Assembly: GCA_963768765.1 (NCBI GenBank)
Contig: CAVYJK010000014.1
Coordinates: forward strand, 153,398-217,397
From: DASWLF01 sp963768765
Lineage (GTDB): Bacteria; Desulfobacterota; Desulfobaccia; Desulfobaccales; 0-14-0-80-60-11
DNA: 64,000 nucleotides
Direction: 5' to 3'
In this document: piece after piece, positions 26,178 through 35,871 of the stretch
Position numbering within the stretch: position 1 is the first letter of the stretch
Layout of the letters: every line of letters starts with the position of its first letter
The notes under the pieces: generated by a model
Told to the model about the DNA's origin: nothing
The model's database searches: none
The model's input: the letters and a program-made list of their open reading frames with translations, nothing else
Translations under genes and position numbers: made by a program

Positions 26178-26822
26178 TTAACTTGCTTGCTCCAGGGAAT
26201 CCAGGGCGTCCCGGGCCACCCGCCCCACCGTGGTTTCGTGCAATTCCCCCCCATCGTAAAGCCTGACGGGGCTGTCATCTGCCAGCAAGGCCTGGAGCGC
26301 CGCCGCCTCCCCAACCCGGGCCTTGCCCAGGCACCAGGCGGCCCAGGCCCGCACCTGGGGATCGGCGTCGCCAAGGGACGCTTCGATGAGGGGCAAGGCT
26401 CCTGCCAGCAGTTCCGGGTGGGCCTCCCCCAGCCTTCCCAGCCCCCAGAGCGCTGGCCCCCGGGAGAAGGCCTCTTCCAGGAAGCCGTTAAACATGGGAA
26501 CGATCTCTTTTATCAGGGAGATCTGATGCCGGCCGATCTCCCCCAAGGCCGCGGCCGCCCCCCAGCCGAAGCTGCCCGAATCTTCGTTCAGCAGCCACAG
26601 AAGCCGGCCGATGACCTTCTGCACCTGAGCCGGGTGAGCCGCGGCCACATGCCCCAGGCCTTCCAGGGCCCGCCAGTGCAGCAAGGCGCCGGGCTCATAG
26701 AAGAACCGGAGCAACTGCGCCGACACCCCAGGTTCCCGCCCGGCCAATGCCGCCAGGGCCGGGAAGTTGCCAGCCCGCAAACAGGCGAGGATTTGCTCCC
26801 TCAGGGCCCGCCGGTTTTTCAA
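26178..26822 (-). CDS. HEAT-repeat protein (DVU0298-like)
   Basis: The 214 residues are built of paired helices with HEAT-like spacing (WRALEGLGHVAA, GWGAAAALGEIG, LWGLGRLGEA, VRAWAAWCLGKA). It resembles the DVU0298 family of sulfate reducers and relatives, a group of unknown function. The conserved core NEDSGSFGWGAA and RFFYEPGALLHWRALEGLG favours that assignment. The protein is cytoplasmic with no signal. The stop lies 75 bases before the small membrane protein on the same strand. Confidence 0.7.
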   Translation of the reverse strand: MKNRRALREQILACLRAGNFPALAALAGREPGVSAQLLRFFYEPGALLHWRALEGLGHVAAAHPAQVQKVIGRLLWLLNEDSGSFGWGAAAALGEIGRHQISLIKEIVPMFNGFLEEAFSRGPALWGLGRLGEAHPELLAGALPLIEASLGDADPQVRAWAAWCLGKARVGEAAALQALLADDSPVRLYDGGELHETTVGRVARDALDSLEQAS

Positions 26823-26904
26823 AACAGTTCCCAGTAGTCAGTTGTCAGCGTTTGGTGGTTGGCGCTTGATTGTTAGCCCCTGACCCCTGGCCCCGACCCC
26901 TGCC

Positions 26905-27312
26905 TTAAAACGGAATATCGTCCTCCTGGACGCCCCCCGCCGGCGGCTCAAAAGGCGGCTCCGGCTCCCGTTCCTGACCGCGGCCCGCGCCGCCCAGCAT
27001 CTGCATGGTGTCGGCCACGATCTCGTAAGAGTATTGTTTGACCCCGTCTTTTTCCCAGGTATTGTTACGGATCTTGCCTTCGACGTAAATCTGTTTGCCT
27101 TTGGCGAGGTATTGCCCGCAAATCTCCGCCAGCTTGCGCCAGGCCACTACCCGGTGCCATTCGGTGCGTTCCTGCATAGTGCCCTGCCGGTCCTTATACC
27201 TTTCGGTGGTGGCTATGTTGAACTTGCACACCGCGGTGCCGTCGGCAGTGTAACGCACCTCGGGGTCGGCCCCCAAATTCCCCACCAGAATAACCTTGTT
27301 TATCCCAGCCAT
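26905..27312 (-). CDS. ssb: Single-stranded DNA-binding protein
   Basis: An OB-fold protein of 135 residues beginning INKVILVGNLGADPEVRY, with WHRVVAW and KQIYVEGKIRN. A disordered Gly/Glu/Pro-rich tail ends in the acidic tip DDIPF, which binds partner repair and replication proteins. I chose ATG 27312 because GAGGAG lies six bases upstream; an in-frame start 54 codons earlier would add an unrelated Cys-rich stretch. The gene is monocistronic, and RecJ, a known SSB client, is encoded close by on the same strand. Confidence 0.96.
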   Translation of the reverse strand: MAGINKVILVGNLGADPEVRYTADGTAVCKFNIATTERYKDRQGTMQERTEWHRVVAWRKLAEICGQYLAKGKQIYVEGKIRNNTWEKDGVKQYSYEIVADTMQMLGGAGRGQEREPEPPFEPPAGGVQEDDIPF

Positions 27313-27510
27313 TTCTAACTCCTCCAAGGCGCGTGGCTTTTTAAAACCTCTATCACAGAAACGGCAACCGGGCAAGCGCTTATCGGGAAGTTGGCCGCAG
27401 CTTGGTCGGAAACCTGGATTGCCGTCCCCGGCGCAGTGGCAATTATCGATCAGGGGGTTTATACTACCGGGCAAGTTCCGTAATTCTAAACAAGGATACC
27501 CGGTTCCGCC

Positions 27511-28311
27511 ATGACCCTTTACTCATTTTTCACCTGCAACAATCTAAAAACTAAATTTGGTTGTCGCCTCCTAATCCTGGCCCTCCTTATCCTGACCCTG
27601 GCGGTGCCGGCGGTGGGCGCGGCCGCTGACGCCCAATTGGCCGAAATAGACTGTCTCTTCAGTTCTCCCGGCTTGGACTTGGCCCGGGCCCAGAAGGCCC
27701 TGGCCGCTTACGAAGGCATGCTGGCCGCCTCCCAGTCCCCCCGGGCCCCTTTGCTGATGAGGCTGGCCCAGGCCTGCTTCGTTCTGGGAGACCTGGCCCC
27801 CCAGGGCCAGCGGCGAGGCTACTACGAAAAGGGCCTGAAGTATGCCGAGCAGCTCTTAAAGGAGAAGCCCGCCGGGGTGGAGGGCCCATACTGGCAGGCC
27901 CTCAATCTTTGCGGCCTGGCCGACACTAGCGGCAAGCTGCAGGGCCGCAAACTCCTGCCCCGCATCCTGGAGGAGCTGAAACGCGCCGTTGCCCTGGACG
28001 AGACCTATGACCAGGCCGGAGCCCACCGGGTCCTGGGCCGCATCTACTACCAGGCTCCCAGGCCACCCTTTTCGGTGGGGGACCTGCAAAAATCCCTGGA
28101 ACACCTCAGCGCCGCGGTGCGCCTGGCCCCGGAAAACAGCACCAACCACCTTTATCTCGCCCAAACCCTGCTCCGCCTGAACCAGCCGGCCCAGGCCCGC
28201 CAGGAACTGGAGCGGGTCATCAGCGCCACCAAACACGCCATCCATCCCCAGGGCCTGGAGGACGACCGCCGGGAAGCCCACCGCTTGCTGGCTGAGATGG
28301 GAGGAAAGTAG
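27511..28311 (+). CDS. Secreted TPR protein (TRAP T-component-like)
   Basis: The N-terminal hydrophobic segment (about residues 18-37) ends in VGAAADA and looks like a signal peptide, so the 266-residue protein is probably periplasmic. The rest is helical with TPR-like pairs (LMRLAQACFVLGDLA, ELKRAVALDETYDQAGAHRVLGRIYY, AVRLAPENSTNHLYLAQTLLRL). The arrangement resembles the TatT-type partner of TRAP transporters, but no transporter gene is adjacent. GGAGGCAA-like ribosome signals are absent; ATG 27511 is the first Met. Confidence 0.6.
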   Translation: MTLYSFFTCNNLKTKFGCRLLILALLILTLAVPAVGAAADAQLAEIDCLFSSPGLDLARAQKALAAYEGMLAASQSPRAPLLMRLAQACFVLGDLAPQGQRRGYYEKGLKYAEQLLKEKPAGVEGPYWQALNLCGLADTSGKLQGRKLLPRILEELKRAVALDETYDQAGAHRVLGRIYYQAPRPPFSVGDLQKSLEHLSAAVRLAPENSTNHLYLAQTLLRLNQPAQARQELERVISATKHAIHPQGLEDDRREAHRLLAEMGGK

Positions 28312-28312
28312 A

Positions 28313-28505
28313 ATTGAGGGGAGGGCCAGGGGCCGACGGCCCCTGCCCTCCCCTCAAACTCCCCTCCCAACCCCCATAAGGATGCCGGGGAAGGCGGTGC
28401 TTTGCACCGACTTCCCCGGCTTTAAAATTTCCCATAAGGGATTGGGGGTGGGGGTTTGGGGGAGGGGGAAAGGGCACTTACGAAAAAGCCCTTTGCCCCC
28501 TCCCC
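28313..28505. repeat. Large dispersed repeat, 'GGGGAGGGCCAGGGG' family
   Basis: Family G. GAGGGGAGGGCCAGGGGCCGACG, then CCCTCCCCTCAA, then AACCCCCATAAGG and GGGGAAGGCGG, ending in CCCCCTCCCCCAA. Long relatives lie at 38714, 53605 and 55930, and fragments at 37287, 45108 and 46190. The outer halves are complementary, so each copy could form a large cruciform. Confidence 0.75.
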
Positions 28506-28513
28506 CAACTTCT

Positions 28514-30221
28514 TTACGGCCGGCCCCAGTCCAGGAGTCGCAGTTCCGGCGAGGTGCGGCCCTGGTAGTAGGAGAGTCGGGTGCTGAGGGCCACTTCCAG
28601 GTTGCCACTGAGCGGGTGGTGGCGCGCCAGGTCGAAGGCGATGGCCTCCAGCACCCGGCCGCTCTGGGCCAGTTGCACCTTGAGGTGCCGGTCGCCCACC
28701 ACCCTGGACCCCAGGCAATCAACCCCGGCACAGGTGAAGACCGGGGCTGGGTTCCCGGGACCGAAGGGGCGCAGGCTCTCCAGGTGCCGGAAAAAATTGT
28801 GATCCAGGTCCCCCAGGTTCACCCTGGCGTCCACCTTGAGGGTGGGCCGGGGAGGCTCGGCGCCTAGCTGCTCCTGGAAGGCCTGCTCCAGGCCCTCCTG
28901 CAAGGCGGCTACCTGCTCGGCTGCCAGTTCGAATCCCGCGGCCGCCTGGTGCCCCCCGTAGCGCCTGAGGACCTCCCGGCAGGCGTGCAGCCCCCGGAAA
29001 AGGTGGAAGCCCTCGATGGAGCGGGCTGAGCCCCGGCCGACGCCGTTCGCCAGGCTCACCAGGGCCACGGGCCGGTAATATTCCTCGGAGAGCCGGGCGG
29101 CCACGATCCCCAAAACGCCGGGGTGCCAGCCTTCCCGGGCCAGCACCATCACCGGCCGTTTTTGCAGGCCTTGCCGGCGGATCAGGGCCCCGGCCTCCTT
29201 GAGCATCTCTCCCTCCAGGGCCTGGCGCTGCCGGTTGAGATCTTGCAGGTAGCCGGCCTGGACCCGGGCCTGGTTGAGGTCGTCGCTCAGGAGCAGTTCC
29301 AGGGCGCAGCGGGCCTGGCCCAGGCGCCCCGCGGCGTTGAGGCGGGGGGCCAGCCGGAAGACCAGGTCCCGGTAGGAGATGGGTTGGCCTTCCAACCCCG
29401 CCACTTCCTTGAGGGCGACGAGGCCAGGGCGACTGCTGGCCTCCAGCACCCTGAGGCCCTGAGCTCACCAGGATGCGGTTCTCTCCCAGCACCGGCACCA
29501 CGTCGGCCGCGGTCCCCAAGGCCACCAGGTCCAGATAGTTCTTGAGGTTGGGCTCCGGCCGCTGGTTGAACCAGCCTTCGGCCCGGAGCTCGGCCCGCAC
29601 CGCCAGGGCCAGCAGCAGGGCCACCCCCACCCCGGCCAGCTCCCGGAAGGGGTACTCTCCGCCGCCCCGTTTGGGGTTGACCACCGCCAGGGCCGGCGGC
29701 AGTTCCGGCGGGATTTCGTGGTGGTCGGTGACGATGACCTCCAGCCCGTGTTCCCGGGCCCAGGCCACTTCGGCGGTGTCGCTGATGCCGCAGTCCACCG
29801 TCACCAGCAGGCGGGCCCGGGAGGCCAGCTCCTTCAGCGCCCCGATGCGGAGGCCGTAGCCTTCCTGCAGGCGGTCCGGAACATGGGTGGCGCAGGAAAG
29901 GCCCAGTTCGCTCAGGAACTGGTGCAACAGGCAGGCGGCGGTGAGGCCGTCGGCGTCGTAGTCCCCGTAAACGGCCACGGCTTCCTGGTGGCGCACCGCC
30001 AGGCCCAGGCGGGTGGCGGCCGCCTCCATGTCAGGGAGTCCGAAAGGTGGGTAGAGGCGCTCCAGGGCGGGGTCCAGAAAGGCCAGAATCTCCTCGGCTC
30101 CGTTCAGACCCCGGTTCAGCAGGATGCGGGCCACCAACGGCGGCAACCGGTGGCGGGCGCTCACCTCGCCCACCAGCCCTTCCGAGTCCGGATAAACCTG
30201 CCAGCGCATCTTGCGGCGCAA
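28514..30221 (-). CDS. recJ: Single-stranded-DNA-specific exonuclease RecJ (frameshifted)
   Basis: RecJ is a 5'-3' exonuclease of recombination and mismatch repair. The DHH-family motifs YGDYDADGLTA, TVDCGISD and VTDHHE lie in the first half. The second half (about 28514-29460) continues the catalytic core and the C-terminal OB-type domain in a different frame, with RLNAAGRLG, RYGGHQAAAGFE and RPFGPGNPAP. Only one extra base near 29456-29460 separates the halves (ENRILVSSG, then LRVLEAS). The total would be about 568 residues, normal for RecJ. The start is TTG with GGAG six bases upstream. Sequencing error or recent inactivation are both possible. Confidence 0.9.
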
Positions 30222-30267
30222 AGGGAACTCCGTTTTGGGTTTTTGGTTTTACGTTTTTGGTTTCTCT

Positions 30268-30488
30268 TGGTGGCACAGGCGTCTCGCCTGTGCTTCAATT
30301 AGGTTCCGGACACGCAAGACTATATGCCTAATCAAGCAAGAAAACCATTTATTCTCATCGTTCCCAAGCTCCTGCTTGGGAACGCAAGTTTCAGCCCAAG
30401 CTCTGCTTGGGCAACCTCTCCTTAAGCTTCAGCGCCACCCTCATCTCACCTGGGCTTCGTAGGGGCGGGTTTGAAACCCGCCCCTACG
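30268..30488. repeat. Intergenic cluster of three repeat families
   Basis: A family B element (30268-30294: GGTGGCACAGGCGTCTCGCC), a family D element (30359-30412) and a family C palindrome (30458-30488) lie side by side. They are followed by ACCGCTGACCGCTGACCGCTGAC (30520-30545). The gap between recJ and the hydrolase has no gene. Confidence 0.75.
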
Positions 30489-30550
30489 GGAATGACTTTT
30501 CTGCCAGCGCTCGAATAATTTACCGCTGACCGCTGACCGCTGACCCCCAG

Positions 30551-31267
30551 CTATTCCACCGTTTCTCCCGGCTTCAAAGCGATGACCTTGATGTCCGGTT
30601 CGTTTTTCAGCAGGTTTATCAACTCCTCCGGGGTGCCGGTGAGCACCGGGAAGGTGCCGTAGTGCATGGGAATCACCCAGCGGGGCTTGAGCAGCCGGCA
30701 GGCCAGGGCCGCCTCCGCCGGACTCATGACGTAGTGGCTGCCGATGGGCAGCATGGCCAGCTCCGGGTGGTACAGCTCCCGGATGAGCTCCATGTCTTTG
30801 AAGACCGCGGTGTCGCCGGCATGGTAGGCGGTAAAGCCGTTGGGAAACTGCACCACGAAGCCCCCGGGGTCCCCGGCGGCCACTTGGTGACCAGCCACTT
30901 CCATAGTAGATGAATGCACCGCCTGGGTCATGGTGACCTTGCACCCGGCCACCGCAACGGTTCCCCCCTTGTTCATGCCGATGACCTTGGGGGCCCCTTG
31001 CCCCGCCAGGATTACCGAGAGCTCGTGGATGGCCACCACCGTGGCCCCGGTGGCCTGGGCCACCGCCACCGTTTCCCCCACGTGGTCTCCATGGCCATGG
31101 GTCACCAGGATGATGTCCACTTGGCCCACCTGCACCACCGGCGTGTTGAGGACGGGGTTGCTGAGCCAGGGGTCGATGAGCACGTTAACCTTGCCGTCCG
31201 TCAATTTGAAGGCCGCGTGGCCCAGGAAGGTTACGGCCACCCCGCGACCCATGACTGCTTGCGCCAT
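30551..31267 (-). CDS. Metal-dependent hydrolase, UPF0173 family (metallo-beta-lactamase fold)
   Basis: A 238-residue protein with the HxHxDH motif in THGHGDHVGE, VLIDPWLSNP and YHAGDTAVF, all typical of the UPF0173/YtkL group of the metallo-beta-lactamase superfamily. It is predicted to be cytoplasmic. The natural substrate of this group is unknown. I chose ATG 31267 because GGGAGG lies five bases upstream and the protein then starts just before the first strand (VAVTFLGHAAF). Upstream in-frame Met codons are not supported. The gene lies alone between repeat-filled gaps. Confidence 0.85.
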   Translation of the reverse strand: MAQAVMGRGVAVTFLGHAAFKLTDGKVNVLIDPWLSNPVLNTPVVQVGQVDIILVTHGHGDHVGETVAVAQATGATVVAIHELSVILAGQGAPKVIGMNKGGTVAVAGCKVTMTQAVHSSTMEVAGHQVAAGDPGGFVVQFPNGFTAYHAGDTAVFKDMELIRELYHPELAMLPIGSHYVMSPAEAALACRLLKPRWVIPMHYGTFPVLTGTPEELINLLKNEPDIKVIALKPGETVE

Positions 31268-31395
31268 GGCGTCCTCCCGCATCTTGGTGGGATGCATCTT
31301 ATGCACCAATATCGGCACGCTAAACGAGCCCTATGGATTATTGCGACGGTGGCGGGCGGGGACGCCCGCCCTACCAAAATACGCCTGCATGACTC

Positions 31396-31447
31396 GTTTC
31401 CAAGCTCCTGCTTGGGAACGGGCGTTTCGGACCAAGCTCTGCCTGGG
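31396..31447. repeat. Dispersed element, family D
   Basis: TTTCCAAGCTCCTGCTTGGGAACG followed by CCAAGCTCTGCCTGGG, the same double palindrome as at 30359. Confidence 0.65.
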
Positions 31448-31553
31448 TACCTGCATCTATTAATTCTGGTGGGCTGTGCCCACCCTACATTTTCCCTCTC
31501 AACCTTTTCTTTGGCTGAAAGACGATAGCTAACCGCTGACCGCTATTTCTCCC

Positions 31554-32547
31554 TTACTGCACCAGTTTCTCCAGGGCTTCCAAGTTCTGGCGCATCCCCA
31601 GGACCACCAGGGTGTCTTCTCCTTGAATCTGCGTATCCGGGGCGGGATTGTACAGCATCTCCCCGCTCGGCCCGCTTGATGGCCACCACGATCAGGTCCA
31701 GGTCCCGGCGGATGCCGGAGTCCTTCAGGGCCAGGCCGATTAGGGGCGAAGTAGGCTCCACCGTCACCTCCTCCATGCTCAGGTCCACCCCCTCCGCCAT
31801 GGCCAACTCGATGAAGGTGGTCACCGTGGGCCTGAGGATGGTGTAGGCCATTTTCCGGCCGCCGATCTCGTAGGGGGACTCCACCTTGTCGGCTCCGGCC
31901 CGTTTCAGTTTCTGTTCGGCCCCCCGCTCCTCGGCCCGGGCCACGATATAGAGCTTGGGGTTGAGGCTGCGGGCCGTCAGCACGATATAGACGTTACTGG
32001 CGTCGGAATGCACCACCGCCACCAGGCCCGAGGCCCGGTCGATGCCGGCTTCCTGCAGGACTTCTTCCCGGGTGGCGTCGCCCACCACAAAGGAATAACC
32101 GGCCTCCTCCAGGCGCGACAGGTGTTCGGGGTTGCTTTCCACCACCACCAGGGGGATGCCCCGTTCCTTCAACTGCCGGGCGATGATCTCGCCGATGCGG
32201 CCGAAACCGCAGATGATGTAGTGGCCTTTGAGCCTCTTGATGCGCGTCAGCAATTTTCGTTTCCCCAGGGCTGCCCGGATTTCGCCTTCCACCACCACCC
32301 GGGCCAGGGAGCCCACGATGTAGAGCATGACCCCCATGCCGGCCAGGATCAGGAGCATGTTGTAAATGCGCCCCACGCGGCTCAGGGGGTGAACCTCCCC
32401 GTAGCCCACGGTGGTCAGGGTGGTCACCGTCATGTACAGGGCGTCGAAAAAGCTCCAGCCTTCGATCCAGACGAAACCCAGGCTGCCCAATAATAGTATG
32501 CCCAGAAGGCTGGCGGCCCACAGGGCAATTTTACGGAATGTTACCAT
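31554..32547 (-). CDS. Two-helix K+ channel with RCK (TrkA-N/TrkA-C) domains, frameshifted near the end
   Basis: Two membrane helices flank a pore loop with the selectivity filter TTVGYGE, followed by an RCK domain (YIICGFGRIGEIIARQL) and a TrkA-C domain. The architecture is that of Kch/MthK-type ligand-gated potassium channels. After IVVAIKRAE (about 31664) the direct frame becomes random and ends at 31543. One base aside, the expected TrkA-C end (EMLYNPAPDTQI, then DTLVVLGMRQNLEAL) continues to a TAA at 31554. One extra G in a run of four at 31661-31664 explains this. ATG 32547 follows GGGGGCGG. Confidence 0.85.
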
Positions 32548-32571
32548 CCGCCCCCATGAGAAGTAAAGGGT

Positions 32572-34492
32572 TCAGGGGTCAGGGACCAGGGCTTCCGCCA
32601 CGTAGGCGTCGGTGATCAGCACGTTGAAGTACCGGCCCTTGAGGCAGGCCCCGATGGCCTCCTTCTTTTCCAGGCCGCCGGCCACCGCGATGACGTAGCG
32701 GTCGTCTCTGGCGGCCCGCTCCCGGAGTTCCAAGGCCCCCACCCCGATGACCCGCCGGGTGAGTTTGGCCAGGTCCTTGTCCTTGCCGTCCAGCATGGGT
32801 TCGCCCTCGGCGTCGATGGGAGTATGATTGATCTCCGCCACCACTCCCTTTGGCCGCCAGGTCCGCGGCGGTGAGGCCCATCTCCTGCTGGGCCAGGGCC
32901 CGAAATCCCGGCAGGGGACCCGTGAGATACCCCACCCCCAGCACCATGATATCCACCTCCCAGATGTCCCGGTAGATCTTGAGCATCTCCGGGTTGGCGG
33001 CCATCTGCTTCCCGTACTCCTCCTGCGAACTTACCGGGATGGTGGGGAGGTTGTAGGCCGAGGCGTCCGGGTACTTGGTGCTCATCATTCCTACCATGGC
33101 GTTGGCCGTTAGTCCAGGCATGGTGAGAATGGGCGTCAGGGTCAAGGGATACAGATGCAGCCCGGTGAGGCGCTCGGGCTCCAGGTAGGTTATCAGGTAA
33201 TACAGGGTCTTGCCGCCGGAGAGACCGATCTTGGCGCCGGACGGGGTGATTTCTTCCAGGTAATAGGCCCCCTCCCGGGCCACGGTCTTCTGGATGGCCC
33301 CCAGGTCCTTGAGGCCCGGGTCCACCACCCGCACTTCCCGGAGGTGGGGGTAGAGCTTCTTGAGCTGCTCTTCCAGGTCGCTGCGCCGGGGGATGGCCGA
33401 TTTTTCGAAGATAAAGGCCATCACCTGGGGCAGGGTGGTGTATTCCATGTCGTGCAGGCCCAGGCGGTGGGGCTCGAAGGGCCCGTGGCGCCGCATGTAG
33501 TTGGCCACCCGGTTGGCTTCTTTGCGCACCTCGTCAAAGGCCACGTCCGCAAACATGTCCAAGGGCCCCAGCAGTTTGCCGTTGGTAAGCTGGTAGCCCG
33601 CGGCGATGACCCGGGGCGGGCCGTCAAAGCGGCTGGGAATGGCGTCCTTAAAGGCCACCGGCATCAGGGGTCCGTGGTGCGAGCCCCGCATCCAGCCCTC
33701 CACCAGGTGGGGAAAGGCGAAGGGTTCCAGGACCTCGCCCACCGCCGGGAACCCCGACTGGCAGCGGACGATCATCACCGGGTCGTCTTTGCCCACGTAG
33801 CGCCCGGCAAGGAGGCCCAGCTTCTGGGAAGAGGCCGCGGCCGCCACCTCGTTGTCCTTTTTGCGATAAATGTTCTCGATGAGGTAGCGACCCGGGGTGC
33901 CGATCAACACCAGCAGGTCGTACATGTCTTCCGGACACGACAGGATCCATTCCTTATGTTCGATGGCGTCGATCACCCGGAAACGGAAGCCCCGGTGCAT
34001 GTTGGGGTCGATGACCAGTCCCACGGTGGTGAAGGGGTCGCCGAAGATGCGGAACAGGGGCAGGTTCCAGGCCCCGGGGGAGGTCTTGTCGGCCATGAAG
34101 ATGATGACCGGCTCGCTCTTGCGCTCCACGAAGTGCAGCTCCGCCACCCCCGGGCCCATGCCCTTGACGTTGCCGGAGAAGGCGTCCCCCAGCATATCCT
34201 GGCCGGCCCCGTAAAGTTTCATGCGCTTGGCCAGCTCCGTGAGCTCCAGAAAGGTGTTCCAGGCGAACTGATGGATTTCCGAGTCCTCTTCGCCCCGGTG
34301 GTGGGTCATGATAAGCTCGACGTCGTCGCCGCAGTTGAGCACCTGACCATCGATCAACAGGCCGCGCTCCACCGCTCCTTGCACGATCTTTCTGGCCAGG
34401 GCCAGCATGTCCGGATGGCAGGTGCTGTGACCCACCCAGCCACCCACATCAGCCTTAATTACCGATAACGTAATCTTGCCTTCGGTTGCCAT
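32572..34492 (-). CDS. Fructose-1,6-bisphosphate aldolase/phosphatase fused to SorC-type sugar-phosphate-binding domain
   Basis: Residues 1-365 match the archaeal-type bifunctional FBP aldolase/phosphatase. They carry GDDVELIMTH, YGAGQDML, GPGVAE, MADKTSPGAWN, RYVGKDDP with the Tyr-x-x-Lys Schiff-base pair (Tyr232, Lys235) and MEYTTLP (Tyr351). This enzyme makes fructose 6-phosphate from triose phosphates in gluconeogenesis. From about residue 366 a second domain follows (DLEEQLKKLYPHLREVRVV, IGLSGGKTLYYL, VDIMVLGVGYL). It continues after a one-base insertion at 32845 as VVAEINHTPIDAEG and YVIAVAGGLEKKEAI. This is the effector domain of SorC/CggR regulators without their DNA-binding part. CggR effector domains bind fructose 1,6-bisphosphate, so allosteric control is inferred. 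The start ATG 34492 has AAAGGAGG upstream. The full length is about 640 residues versus about 370 for the enzyme alone. Confidence 0.85.
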
Positions 34493-34561
34493 AAATCCTC
34501 CTTTGTCTGACATGCCGAGTCAAATCTTTTGGCAGAGGATGACGGTTTTGTGGTAATCTTG

Positions 34562-35155
34562 ATGGCCATGTGGTTTAAAAAGTCTCTACCCTCCTTGGGC
34601 CTTTGCCTGGCCCTGGTGTTGCCTTGGATGATGGGTTGCGCGCCGCGCCTGGCGCCCGCGGTGCCGGCGGGCATCGTCCTTGAGCCCGGCCGGTATCTCA
34701 CAGCTTCTTACCGCGACCCGGGCTTCGAAGCGAGCCGGGTCGCCTATACCATTCAGACCTTCCCCGTGGAGCAGGCCCAGGGCATCGCGCCCGAAGAGTT
34801 TCAGTCCATCTTTCAGGACGAGCTGACCCGGGCCTGGGAGGCCAATGGCCTCAAAATCGCCCCCCAGGGGGAGGCGCTCCTCTCGGGCACAGTCCAATAC
34901 GTGGCCCTGCGCGGCGTCTCCTTCAGATTCTTAACCGGCCAGATCGGCGCCGACCTGGTGGTTTCCGGGGCCATTACCCGGGGCGGGAAAACGGAGTTCG
35001 CTTTCCAGGACAGAGTGCACCTGGCCTCCCCGGTCAACCCGGGCCCTCCGGCCCCCAAGGAGGCGGAGCTCCTGCTGCGGGCGGCGGCCCGCTCTGTCGC
35101 CGTCCACTTGCTCAACGAGCTGCTGCTCTACGGTCTGCCCGCCGAAGGCAAATAG
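34562..35155 (+). CDS. Predicted outer-membrane lipoprotein, unknown family
   Basis: The N-terminus has two lysines, a hydrophobic stretch and the lipobox WMMGC, so the ~197-residue product should be lipidated. The mature part is mixed strand/helix, with an alternating pattern (EALLSGTVQYVALRG, ADLVVSGAITRGG) like the periplasmic ABC-transporter-auxiliary lipoprotein fold, but I do not recognise a family firmly. The first supported Met is at 34562; ATG 34568 is equally possible. The last 28 bases overlap the end of the convergent DUF1573 gene. Confidence 0.6.
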   Translation: MAMWFKKSLPSLGLCLALVLPWMMGCAPRLAPAVPAGIVLEPGRYLTASYRDPGFEASRVAYTIQTFPVEQAQGIAPEEFQSIFQDELTRAWEANGLKIAPQGEALLSGTVQYVALRGVSFRFLTGQIGADLVVSGAITRGGKTEFAFQDRVHLASPVNPGPPAPKEAELLLRAAARSVAVHLLNELLLYGLPAEGK

Positions 35156-35871
35156 AGTTCCCCGAAGACCCGCACGATGAGGCGGGGTCGCTGCCTGGAA
35201 GTGGTAAACAGCTCCACCAGACCGCCGTAGGCCCCGGCTTCCCGGCGCCTGTTCTTCACGGTCAGGACGTAGACCTTGTCCTGCACTTCCGTTTTCAGGC
35301 TGACGTCGATCTTGTCCGGCATATTGTTGCGCACCTCCGTGATCTTCCAGGGGCCGGCGAGATGCGAAGTGAAGCGCACCTGGGCCTGCAAGTCGTCTCC
35401 CGGGGCGCCGCGCAGCCTGATGATATGGCTGGGCTGAATCTCGATAAAGGGCTGGGCCTCGCCCTTGAGGATAAAGACCACCAGGGGAGCCTCCGGGTCG
35501 TTGAACCGCACCCGGGTGTTCTTTTTGAACTGGTGCATCACCGAGTAGGGCTTGATGGTGAGGGTGAGCCGGCCCTCGCCCCCCGGGGGGATGGTGCGGT
35601 CGTAATCCGCCGCGGTGCAGGCGCAGTCCGGGTCCACGTCCTCTATCTGCAACGGTCCCCCGCCTTTATTGTTGATGATAAAGGTATAGGTCAGGGCCTG
35701 GTCTTCCACTACTTTGCCGAAGTCGTGCACCGTTTCCGTCACGGAGACCTTGGGAGGAGCCCCGGCCGCCAGGGGGACCGGCCAAAAACCCGGCAGCCCC
35801 ATGGCCCCGGCCCAGAGCACCACCCACCCCATTGCCTTGAGAAGTTGCCGATAACCTTGATTTTGACTCAT
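35128..35871 (-). CDS. Exported DUF1573 protein
   Basis: A signal peptide (residues 1-33, ending PVPLAAGA) precedes an Ig-like DUF1573 domain with the signature TVHDFGKV, then YTFIINNKG and PDCACTAADY. DUF1573 proteins are periplasmic or surface ASH-like domains of unknown function. The C-terminal half is strand-rich. ATG 35871 gives 247 residues; an earlier in-frame start adds six residues. The ribosome site is poor. It is convergent with the lipoprotein gene and overlaps it by 28 bases. Confidence 0.75.
   Translation of the reverse strand: MSQNQGYRQLLKAMGWVVLWAGAMGLPGFWPVPLAAGAPPKVSVTETVHDFGKVVEDQALTYTFIINNKGGGPLQIEDVDPDCACTAADYDRTIPPGGEGRLTLTIKPYSVMHQFKKNTRVRFNDPEAPLVVFILKGEAQPFIEIQPSHIIRLRGAPGDDLQAQVRFTSHLAGPWKITEVRNNMPDKIDVSLKTEVQDKVYVLTVKNRRREAGAYGGLVELFTTSRQRPRLIVRVFGELYLPSAGRP

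Noticed and set aside
32840..32860. Programmed frameshift in the aldolase fusion
   Set aside because: There is no slippery heptamer or downstream structure, and similar one-base steps occur in unrelated genes, so error or decay is simpler.
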